Source: Mucilaginibacter sp. L196
GTDB lineage: Bacteria; Bacteroidota; Bacteroidia; Sphingobacteriales; Sphingobacteriaceae
NCBI RefSeq assembly: GCF_009765905.1
Contig: NZ_LMUO01000015.1
Location: forward strand, 611,238 to 675,237
DNA length: 64,000 bases
Direction of reading: 5' to 3'
The notes under the pieces are model-generated. The model was not told the origin of the DNA. It searched no databases and saw only the letters and a list, made by a program, of their open reading frames with translations. The translations under genes were made by a program, and so were the position numbers. The first letter of the stretch is position 1, and every line of letters starts with the position of its first letter. This document shows positions 37,006-44,786 of the stretch, in pieces.

Positions 37006-38988
37006 ATGAAAAAGATAATCAGTTTAACATTAGCCTTACTGTGTATCGGTATGATTTCCTGTAAGAAATTTCTTGATACCACGCCGGTGGATCAACTGGA
37101 ACAAGTGGATTATTATAATACAGCCGCTAAATTGAACAGTGCTTTAGCCGGTGTTTATCAGCCCCTGACTACCGCAGGTATTTACGGGGATAACATGTTC
37201 GATGAACTTGGCGGTCCGACTGACGAGGGTTTTTATGCCCGTTCAGCGCAAACCACCGATATGGAGGTGTATAATTTTGATTATGGCAACGCCAATTTGA
37301 GCGCCTACTGGACGCAGATATATAAAGGCATTGAACGTGCAAATATCCTGATCCAGAATATTAACGTCGCTCCAATGGATGCGACTGCGCGGCAGCAAAT
37401 TTTAGGTGAGACGTTATTTCTCAGGGGATACTATTATTATTTACTAGTTACCAGTTTTGGCGCTGTTCCCTTAAAAACGGTTCCGACGCCATCTGTTAAT
37501 GCGGTGAATATTCCGTGTACACCGGCTAAACAGGTTTATGCCCAGATTTTGGCTGATATGCAATCTGCTGAGGGGAAAGTAGCTACCGCTACAACATTGG
37601 GTGCGGGCAGTCATGTTTCTAAAACCACTGTGGAGGGAATACTTGCAAGGGTTTGTTTGTCCATGGCTGGCTATCCATTGAACGATGATTCGAAATATGC
37701 CGATGCACTGGCGTGGGCACAAAAAGTACAGGCATCAGGCGAACATACGCTTAACCCTAATTACAAACAGATATTTATTAATCTGGCACAGGATATCTAT
37801 GATGTGAAAGAAAGTATGTGGGAGGTTGACAATAAAGGCACCGGTGCAGATGGTATGGGTAACGTTAACCGATTGGGGAATACCAACGGCATCGCGCTGT
37901 CAGTCAACTATAATACCATCGGTTACAGCTATGGGTTTATTGACGCTACATTAAAACTGTATAACTTATACGAACCCGGTGATCTTAGACGTGACTGGAA
38001 CATAGCCCAGTTTAGTTACAATTCGGCTACCACGCCGGTATCTTACACTTATTTCACGCCTGCACAAATATATAACCGTAATTCAGGTAAATATCGCCGC
38101 GAATATGAACTTTCAGCGGTAAAGGCGAAGAATTATACGCCTATCAATTTCCCGATACTCCGTTACTCAGACGTATTGCTAATGATCGCTGAGGCTGAGA
38201 ATCATATTAACGGCCCTGATCAGGTTGCTTATGATGCTATTAATCAGGTACGGCGTCGCGGTTTTGGTTTAAATCCGAGTACGCCGGTCGCATCTGTAAG
38301 TGTATTGAATACGATTACGCTGGCAACGACGGGCAATACCGGCTATCTGGCAACTGTTCCAGATGTTCAGGTGAGTTTCATTGGCGGAGGTGGTACAGGT
38401 GCTACGGGCTCGGCATCGGTAGGCACGAATGGAAAAGTTTCGGGTATTGCAATTTTATCACCGGGAAGCGGCTATACGGCTCCGCCGACTGTTGTGGTTG
38501 GTACGCCATGGGCGGCTGGTACCGCTTATACTGCCGGTACCCAGATTGTCAGCGGGGGCAAGCTATACACCGTAACCACCGCGGGCACGTCAACGGCAAC
38601 GGCGCCGACACAAACATCAGGAGCTTCGTCCGCCTCTTCTACAGGCGCAGTGTTTACCTATGCGGGAGTAGCAGCCACTGCAACGGTGACAGTCGCTACT
38701 TCAACAGTAGATCTGGCAGGACTTAGCCAGGCGGATTTTCAACAAGCGATAGAGGATGAACGCGCCCGCGAGCTATGTTATGAGGCATGGAGAAAGTTTG
38801 ATTTGATCCGCTGGGGTACTTGGGTTCAAACGATGAATGCGCTTGCAAATGAAATGAAAGCCGATGCAGGATCGTTTGCCTATGGTGCGCTGGCCGGTTC
38901 AAATATTACCAACAGAAATCTGCTTTATCCGATTCCGGCTTCGGAAATTACGGTTAACAGTGCTGCAACACAAAATCCAGGATGGTAA
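37006..38988 (+). CDS. SusD/RagB lipoprotein with a large internal insertion
   Basis: 660 residues. The lipoprotein signal ends at C19 (LCIGMISCKKFLD). SusD features are GVYQPLTTAGIYGD, ERANILIQNI, GETLFLRGYYYYLLV and YSDVLLMIAEAENH. Near residues 422-567 the family sequence is interrupted by about 145 residues of Gly/Thr/Ala-rich sequence with GSGYTAPPTVVV and then WAAGTAYTAGTQIVSGGKLY, which resembles CBM5/12-like aromatic modules. The normal C-terminus then resumes (QAIEDERARELCYEAWRKFD). The family is usually about 500-550 residues, so the insert accounts for the extra length. It is the surface glycan-binding partner of SusC. Confidence 0.93.
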   Translation: MKKIISLTLALLCIGMISCKKFLDTTPVDQLEQVDYYNTAAKLNSALAGVYQPLTTAGIYGDNMFDELGGPTDEGFYARSAQTTDMEVYNFDYGNANLSAYWTQIYKGIERANILIQNINVAPMDATARQQILGETLFLRGYYYYLLVTSFGAVPLKTVPTPSVNAVNIPCTPAKQVYAQILADMQSAEGKVATATTLGAGSHVSKTTVEGILARVCLSMAGYPLNDDSKYADALAWAQKVQASGEHTLNPNYKQIFINLAQDIYDVKESMWEVDNKGTGADGMGNVNRLGNTNGIALSVNYNTIGYSYGFIDATLKLYNLYEPGDLRRDWNIAQFSYNSATTPVSYTYFTPAQIYNRNSGKYRREYELSAVKAKNYTPINFPILRYSDVLLMIAEAENHINGPDQVAYDAINQVRRRGFGLNPSTPVASVSVLNTITLATTGNTGYLATVPDVQVSFIGGGGTGATGSASVGTNGKVSGIAILSPGSGYTAPPTVVVGTPWAAGTAYTAGTQIVSGGKLYTVTTAGTSTATAPTQTSGASSASSTGAVFTYAGVAATATVTVATSTVDLAGLSQADFQQAIEDERARELCYEAWRKFDLIRWGTWVQTMNALANEMKADAGSFAYGALAGSNITNRNLLYPIPASEITVNSAATQNPGW

Positions 38989-39008
38989 AACTAAAATCAA
39001 AAGATCAA

Positions 39009-40034
39009 ATGTCAACATTAAAATATATCCAATTCGCCCGTTACCTATTGGTAACTGCGGGCATTCTGCTGTCTGCGTGCAGTAAGAAAGACAGTGTGAC
39101 ACCGGCAACGTTCGATGTCGTAAGCGCTCATATTAACGGAACTGCATCCAGTTCATTTTCAAGCAAGGACACCGTTTTGTTCAAGTTTAGCGGAGACCCA
39201 AACCAAATTAGTTTTTATTCGGGTGAAATCGGCAAACGCTATAATTATATCAACCGGATCACAGCAGCTGGAGATCCCCAGCTGCTGTTTAGTACGGTAC
39301 GTGCCAATGGAACACAGTCAGGTTCCCTGTCACTGCTCGTTTCCAGTGATTTCAAAGGCGTGGTTGTCCGCACCATTGCCGGGGTTGTTACGCGCGATAC
39401 CTTATCGACCAATGCGAATATTGCCGCAGCGACCTGGACGGACATTACCAGCAGGGCAACTCTTTCTACAGGGTCTACAACCGCGTTGCCTTCAGGAGTA
39501 ATTGACCTGGCAGATTTTTCGAAGGGAAAACCGATTTATATAGCGTTTAAATACGATGCGGTAGCGGGATCCATTCAAAATAAATGGACGATCACGAATC
39601 TGTCAGTCAACAATGTGCTCCCGGATAGTAGCGTTTACACTATAGCCAGCCTTAACAGTTCTACTTCTGCCATCACTAATTACGGTAACAGCACCTATGG
39701 ACCAGGTTGGGCGGTTTCTTTTGATCCCACAAAAAACGCCAATCTTTATGGATGGGTATACACGGATAAAACATCGCTGGTCATTACCGGTGCGGCAACT
39801 GCGGTGACGGCTACCGCAAATGCGGAGGCATGGGCAATTATGGGACCAATAGATCTTACCCGCGTTACGCCCGATATTGGCGTCAATATTAAGTCCATCA
39901 CGGCCGCGCTTGCTACTTATCAATATAACTATGCTAAAGCAGGAACCTATAACGCGGTATTTGTAGGCGGAAATTACACGCCTACTGCTTCCAGTACAGT
40001 TGTTAAAAAAGCCACGATAACAATTACTCCCTGA
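39009..40034 (+). CDS. DUF5017 surface glycan-binding-type lipoprotein
   Basis: 341 residues from ATG 39009 (MSTLKYIQFARYLLVTAGIL, then LSACSKKD with C24 as lipobox Cys). An ATG at 38982 overlapping the susD stop is possible but adds a charged prefix. DKDTVLFKFSGDPNQISFYSG and the GEIGKRYNYIN segment match the DUF5017 opening. The rest looks like beta-sandwich domains. DUF5017 proteins sit after susCD in PULs and probably act as surface glycan-binding proteins. Its TGA overlaps the next ATG (TGATG), so it is translationally coupled. Confidence 0.8.
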   Translation: MSTLKYIQFARYLLVTAGILLSACSKKDSVTPATFDVVSAHINGTASSSFSSKDTVLFKFSGDPNQISFYSGEIGKRYNYINRITAAGDPQLLFSTVRANGTQSGSLSLLVSSDFKGVVVRTIAGVVTRDTLSTNANIAAATWTDITSRATLSTGSTTALPSGVIDLADFSKGKPIYIAFKYDAVAGSIQNKWTITNLSVNNVLPDSSVYTIASLNSSTSAITNYGNSTYGPGWAVSFDPTKNANLYGWVYTDKTSLVITGAATAVTATANAEAWAIMGPIDLTRVTPDIGVNIKSITAALATYQYNYAKAGTYNAVFVGGNYTPTASSTVVKKATITITP

Positions 40035-40897
40035 TGAAAAGATATATCCTGAGTTTCATCATCTGTGTGCTAACCTTTACAAGCGGCTTTGCTCAAAACG
40101 CAAAGCACGCTTTTAGGGTGTATGGTTTTATTCCTTACGCAGGCTACTTTCAGAACGGGCAACCGAAGGCTGCCTCCTTTAATGTGATGCAACAATACCT
40201 GGCCACGTTGGGCATCTCAAAATATAATTTAATTTATGAGAGCCGCATCGCCAATTTCCCGGATGGAAACAAGACCCATGGTGTGATCGATACGCCGAGA
40301 TTACAGGGTTTTGCAAAACTTGCCTCGCTAGAGCCCGAAGTACTTGTTGCGCTTGACCTGGAAGGGTGGAATCGCTTTGATACGGTAAATACGACCAGAA
40401 AACTCATCGACGCGGTCAACACATTCAAGGCCATCAATAAACAATCCCCGGTTGGTTTTTATGCTACTGTACCGCAGGATACTTATGGTAACCCGAAGGA
40501 TACGGTATTATGTAATAAGCTGAATAAAGCTTATGCGAATGTGGCTGCTGTCGTAGATTATTTCAGCCCCTCACTTTATAATTATCGCGGAGCAGGGAGA
40601 GATGAGTGGAAAAAGGAAGTCTTGTATAATGTAGCCGCATGTAAAAAATATGGCTACCCTCAAAAGAAAATCATTCCCTACATCACGCCGGAAATTACGA
40701 TTAATGGCCATACTGAATTGCTCAACTATGACGAAATGTTATATCGGTTGAATACACTGTACGAATTGGGCGTTGACGGTTGCCTGTTATGGACAAGCAG
40801 CGGAACACGCGATGCCGATGGTAAGCGGCCGTTTGTAAACGAAGATGAAGGATGGTTGAAGGCCGTAAAGGATTTTATTAGACAACATAAGAGTTAA
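40034..40897 (+). CDS. Hyaluronidase-like (GH56-type) TIM-barrel hydrolase
   Basis: 287 residues with a signal peptide (KRYILSFIICVLTFTSGFAQ). The chain reads like a short TIM barrel. VLVALDLEGWNRFDTVNTTR places D108 and E110 as in the D-x-E pair of GH56 hyaluronidases. Further barrel strands are SPVGFYATVPQD, VDYFSPSLYNYRG, KIIPYITPEITING and GVDGCLLWTSSGT. GH56 enzymes cut beta-1,4 N-acetylhexosaminide bonds in hyaluronan or chondroitin. Similarity is from motif layout only. It would fit a PUL that also carries a uronate lyase, a GH105 and a GH20. Confidence 0.6.
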   Translation: MKRYILSFIICVLTFTSGFAQNAKHAFRVYGFIPYAGYFQNGQPKAASFNVMQQYLATLGISKYNLIYESRIANFPDGNKTHGVIDTPRLQGFAKLASLEPEVLVALDLEGWNRFDTVNTTRKLIDAVNTFKAINKQSPVGFYATVPQDTYGNPKDTVLCNKLNKAYANVAAVVDYFSPSLYNYRGAGRDEWKKEVLYNVAACKKYGYPQKKIIPYITPEITINGHTELLNYDEMLYRLNTLYELGVDGCLLWTSSGTRDADGKRPFVNEDEGWLKAVKDFIRQHKS

Positions 40898-40918
40898 ATC
40901 ATTTTTTAATAAAAAAAT

Positions 40919-42139
40919 ATGAAAAACAGAAATCTGCAATTACTTTGGTTAACTGTGCTTACACTCGCTATCATTTCATGTAAAAAAAGTGATCATGCAC
41001 CGATAACAGGATCAGTAAAAAACAATTCCCTGCTAAAAGCAGACGCTGTTTCGGGCCCCATAATTGAAACCGGTATGACTTTGACTCAAATCAACGCGGT
41101 CATTGCCGGAGCAAGTGCAGGTCAAACAGTGTATGTTCAGCCCGGCACTTATACCATAACCGGTAAAATAGTGATGAAAGCTGGAGTTTCGATTGTTAAG
41201 CAGACAACAACGAATCCAGTCTTCGATGCAACAAGTCTCCCAAATGAGCTAACGATTGATTATACGACAGATGTAAGTGGGGTGCTTTTATCAGGGCTTA
41301 CTTTTTGGAATATCCGAATGCAGATAACAGGTTCGAGTAAGACATCTGTAAAATATTGCATTTTCGATTATGGGAAACGTACGCCAAACACTAATAAAAC
41401 AAATAATTTAAAGGATGATTATCTGGAATATATCGATACCGATAGCGCATTGGTATCCAATAGTGTGTTTTGCCACCGTTCAACCGATCCTGGTCGCGGC
41501 GTATGGATGAAAGGTTCCACGAATACTAATGTTTTAAATAACACTTTTGGAAATGGCGGTACCACGGGTTATTTCGTATGCGGCATAGATGATAACAGCC
41601 AGAGCAATTCACTTCTGGATGGTAATACGCTGAACAGGAATACGGTATTAAACACTGTTGATTCTCTTACGGATCATGGTATCTATGGGCACAGTTTTGA
41701 CGGTTTAACCATATCAAACAACAATATTTCAGGCTGGCCGGCCAATGGAAACGGAGGTTCAGTTAAGGTACGCAACGGGCAGCATGTTTCCATTTCCAAT
41801 AATACCATGAACGGTTCGGGAGTGTTGTTATATGAATATTCAAATTTGCCGGCATATCCATATCTTAAATATGTCACCGTAACTGCAAACACAATTAATA
41901 TTAGCGCACCTGCGGGTGACCTTTATCATGGTATTGGGTATTATCGCGATAATAGTACGGATACCGAATATTCAATCAATATTACCGGGAATCTATTACC
42001 AGATGGCAGTATTGTCATGAACGGTTCAAACATAAACGTCGCTAGTTTTAATGCTGGCGGCGGCGGAGTATTCAACAATGACACTGCATCGGGATACCTT
42101 TTGTTAAAGACAGGGATAAACAATTCGGGTAATTATTAA
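40919..42139 (+). CDS. Secreted parallel beta-helix lipoprotein, possible polysaccharide lyase
   Basis: 406 residues. The lipoprotein signal ends at C20 (LLWLTVLTLAIISCKKSD). From about residue 55 the repeated short strands (VLLSGLTFWNIRMQITG, TSVKYCIFDYG, DGLTISNNNISGW, HVSISNNTMNGSGV) form a right-handed beta helix of the pectate-lyase type. GGSVKVRNGQHVSI has a Lys-x-Arg that could play the catalytic Lys/Arg role of PL6 enzymes (chondroitinase B/alginate lyase), but this is not proven. Family PL6 is my best guess, with a glycan-binding beta helix as the alternative. It overlaps the GH20 start by 1 bp (TAATG). Confidence 0.65.
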   Translation: MKNRNLQLLWLTVLTLAIISCKKSDHAPITGSVKNNSLLKADAVSGPIIETGMTLTQINAVIAGASAGQTVYVQPGTYTITGKIVMKAGVSIVKQTTTNPVFDATSLPNELTIDYTTDVSGVLLSGLTFWNIRMQITGSSKTSVKYCIFDYGKRTPNTNKTNNLKDDYLEYIDTDSALVSNSVFCHRSTDPGRGVWMKGSTNTNVLNNTFGNGGTTGYFVCGIDDNSQSNSLLDGNTLNRNTVLNTVDSLTDHGIYGHSFDGLTISNNNISGWPANGNGGSVKVRNGQHVSISNNTMNGSGVLLYEYSNLPAYPYLKYVTVTANTINISAPAGDLYHGIGYYRDNSTDTEYSINITGNLLPDGSIVMNGSNINVASFNAGGGGVFNNDTASGYLLLKTGINNSGNY

Positions 42140-43743
42140 TGGTGATGAAAGGACTGCTAATATTTGCTTGTTTCTTTTGGAACGGCTACGCAATCGCGCA
42201 GCAATGTCCGATTGTCCCATTCCCAAATGATGTAAAGACGATTAATGGGAAGCTGACCTTAACTGTAAACACACAAATAATATGCGACGATGACCGGATT
42301 AATGAACAGGCGATTTATTTGCAACAGCAAATCTTAAAAACTACCGGCTTAACGCTATCAGTAGGAGCAAAAAGCACAAATTCTGCAATCACACTAAAGT
42401 TGGAAAATAGTATAGAAGGAGCGGAAGCCTATAGGCTCGATGTTAAACCCAATGGAGTAAATATCACTGCAGCGACAGCTCATGGTATCTTCAATGGCAT
42501 CAATTCGCTTCTACAACTTATTCGCCTTAGCGTGGTCAAAAACAATAATATCAGCATCACCTGCTGGTCGATTAAGGATAGTCCCCGTTTTGCATGGCGT
42601 GGACTATTATTGGATGAGTCGCGCCATTATTTTGGCATGGAGATGGTAAAAGAGTTGCTCGATTGGATGGCATTTTATAAACTCAACAAGTTTCACTGGC
42701 ATTTAACAGACGAACCTGCCTGGCGACTGGAAATTAAAGCTTATCCGAAACTGGCACTCACCGGAGGTATTGGTAATTTTGACGATCCCAAGGCACCTTC
42801 TCAATATTACACCCAAGAACAGATCAAAGATGTGGTTGCTTATGCAGCTGACCGCTTTATCGATGTTATCCCGGAAATAGATATGCCGGGACATGCATCA
42901 GCAGCTAACAAAGCCTATCCTGTTTTTAGCGGCGGGGGATCGACTAAGCACCCGGAGTTTACTTTCAATCCCGGCCTGGATAGTACTTACAGTTATTTGG
43001 GTCGAATCTTGCGTGAAACGGATGTCCTTTTTCAATCTCAAATGGTGCATTTGGGTGGTGATGAAGTAAGTTTTGGCAATGAAAAATGGCGCACTGACCC
43101 AGGAGTAGTTAAACTCATGCAAGATCAACACCTTGCTGACCTCACAGCAGTAGAACATTATTTCACTGCTCGGATGGCTGATACTTTATTTCAGCTAAAC
43201 AACAAAGTATTACTCTGGGACGAGGCGGCAGATGCCGATTTGCCGCGAGACAAAACGCTCATATTCTGGTGGCGGCACGATCATCCTGAACAATTAAAAA
43301 AGGCCTTGGACAAAGGTTATTTCACTATACTTTGTCCCCGGCTGCCCTTTTACTTTGATTTCATGCAGGATAGTACACAGCGGCTTGGCCGAAAATGGAA
43401 GGGGGCTATCGTTACATTGGATAAACTGTATGCTTTTAATCTGAATGATCTGCAGGTGAGCAATGAGCACCGGCATCAGATTATTGGTGTACAAGCCGGC
43501 ATTTGGACTGAATTCATCACTACAAAAGAAAAATTAGAATATATGCTTTTTCCCAGGATTACCGCATTAGCAGAAATAGGATGGACACTGGACGAGAAAA
43601 AAAGTATTACTGGTTTTCATCAAAGGGTTCTTGATCAACTTAAATTATACCGTAAAGACGGTATATATTACTATAATCCATTTAAGCCGCAGCAAACCCC
43701 GGAGCCACTTACAGCTCGACAGGTTGCAAATTTATCCGAATAA
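42139..43743 (+). CDS. GH20 beta-N-acetylhexosaminidase
   Basis: 534 residues with a signal segment (GLLIFACFFWNGYAIAQ). A GH20b N-terminal domain is followed by the catalytic barrel: RFAWRGLLLDESRHYFGMEM, KFHWHLTDEPAWRLEIKAYP, VIPEIDMPGHASAANKAYP and HLGGDEVSFG with the D308/E309 pair for substrate-assisted catalysis. The C-terminus has IIGVQAGIWTEF. It removes terminal GlcNAc or GalNAc from the non-reducing end. It is the last gene of the PUL and is followed by a terminator. Confidence 0.95.
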   Translation: MVMKGLLIFACFFWNGYAIAQQCPIVPFPNDVKTINGKLTLTVNTQIICDDDRINEQAIYLQQQILKTTGLTLSVGAKSTNSAITLKLENSIEGAEAYRLDVKPNGVNITAATAHGIFNGINSLLQLIRLSVVKNNNISITCWSIKDSPRFAWRGLLLDESRHYFGMEMVKELLDWMAFYKLNKFHWHLTDEPAWRLEIKAYPKLALTGGIGNFDDPKAPSQYYTQEQIKDVVAYAADRFIDVIPEIDMPGHASAANKAYPVFSGGGSTKHPEFTFNPGLDSTYSYLGRILRETDVLFQSQMVHLGGDEVSFGNEKWRTDPGVVKLMQDQHLADLTAVEHYFTARMADTLFQLNNKVLLWDEAADADLPRDKTLIFWWRHDHPEQLKKALDKGYFTILCPRLPFYFDFMQDSTQRLGRKWKGAIVTLDKLYAFNLNDLQVSNEHRHQIIGVQAGIWTEFITTKEKLEYMLFPRITALAEIGWTLDEKKSITGFHQRVLDQLKLYRKDGIYYYNPFKPQQTPEPLTARQVANLSE

Positions 43744-43805
43744 CAAAGATCAGGTTGATTCTGGTCAATAAAGAAAACCCTTTGGGTTAGTTTAGTAAAT
43801 AGTGG

Positions 43806-43847
43806 AAAAAGGCCAGTACTGCGGGATGCGGGCTGGCCTTTATTTTA
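43806..43847 (+). terminator. Terminator at the end of the PUL
   Basis: AAAGGCCAG (43808-43816) pairs with CTGGCCTTT (43833-43841), followed by TATTTTA, about 65 bp past the GH20 stop. Confidence 0.8.
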
Positions 43848-43923
43848 TGTGTCTTGAAACGAAAAAATGATTGATTATATACATTTTATGTATCAGTAGG
43901 AAATAGCGGAATGCTACAACTCT

Positions 43924-44223
43924 TCAGGTCGATACATTATCAATTCGTAATACAATCTTACTTCCCTTATAATAATTGTAGGTAGGTTTATAAAGTATAT
44001 AGCCAAAATTGTCAAGATCCTTCATGCATTTATGATAGGTTGCTATTGAGTTTATTCTTGCCAAAGGCATTAAGTCCTTTCTGTAAATTGTAACTGGATT
44101 TTCTAATCCATTTCGCGAACAGAAATAATATATGGCTAGATATAAGGTCAGGTGTGTAGGAAGTAGCCTTTCATCATTTGCTGCTTTGCGATAAAAATTA
44201 ATAATATGCTTATGCTTTTCCAT
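43924..44223 (-). CDS. Small mobile-element-type protein, winged-helix-like
   Basis: 99 residues, basic and cytosolic. The pattern LPTHLTLYLAIYYFCSRNG, then VTIYRKDLMPLARINSIATY and CMKDLDNFGYILYKPTYN suggests a winged helix-turn-helix like those of plasmid or phage replication and transcription proteins. It starts on the last base of the HTH gene upstream (TAATG), so the two are coupled. Genes of this kind often accompany integrases in Bacteroidota elements. No specific family is recognised. Confidence 0.65.
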   Translation of the reverse strand: MEKHKHIINFYRKAANDERLLPTHLTLYLAIYYFCSRNGLENPVTIYRKDLMPLARINSIATYHKCMKDLDNFGYILYKPTYNYYKGSKIVLRIDNVST

Positions 44224-44486
44224 TATTTCGTGTTGCCCTCCAAAATGTTTTGGATGTCTTCCAATTTGTAATAAATGAGGGTTCCTAATTTTGAAAAAGG
44301 AAGCGTTCCGTTAATTCGTAAATTTTGAAGTGTACCTGGAGATATTTTTAGCATTTGTCTTACTTCAAAACCTTTCAACCATTTGACAGGTTGCTCAGAT
44401 TTCATGGTAAGCAGGTTGCTAATATCTTTTAACAGCTCCAGTTTAAATTGTTGTAAATCTTCCTTGGTGATAATCTCTACCGACAT
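44223..44486 (-). CDS. Excisionase-like helix-turn-helix protein
   Basis: 87 residues. WLKGFEVRQMLKISPGTLQNLR, then INGTLPFSKLGTLIYYKLEDI is the MerR-like HTH_17/excisionase motif. The N-terminal part (EIITKEDLQQFKLELLKDIS) is a short helical arm. Such proteins act as recombination directionality factors or small regulators in Bacteroidota mobile elements. It lies 300 bp from the integrase on the same strand, which supports that role. Confidence 0.8.
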   Translation of the reverse strand: MSVEIITKEDLQQFKLELLKDISNLLTMKSEQPVKWLKGFEVRQMLKISPGTLQNLRINGTLPFSKLGTLIYYKLEDIQNILEGNTK

Positions 44487-44786
44487 TTTAATAGATTAAA
44501 TGCAGCAAATGTGGGGAGGGGACAAGTTGAAATTGGGTTGTATGAAGGGTTGAAACCTTAGATATTTATTTTTTTAGTAGTAGGGTAAGTAATTAAGAAT
44601 TGGAAGAAACTATTAGACAGTAAGATTAAAAAATGGCTAAAATCCTAGTTATAGTTTATAGTTAATGAAACCATCAATAACTAATAGATAGATTCCAACA
44701 ACATTGCATAAGTTTATCCAATTGATTTGGATGCAGCAATAAGATCAAATGTATTGACAATGTATAACTGGATATATTATTACTAG
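44487..44786. other. Gene-free region between integrase and HTH gene
   Basis: 300 bp of AT-rich sequence with no credible ORF, strong hairpin or recognisable promoter on either strand. Confidence 0.4.
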
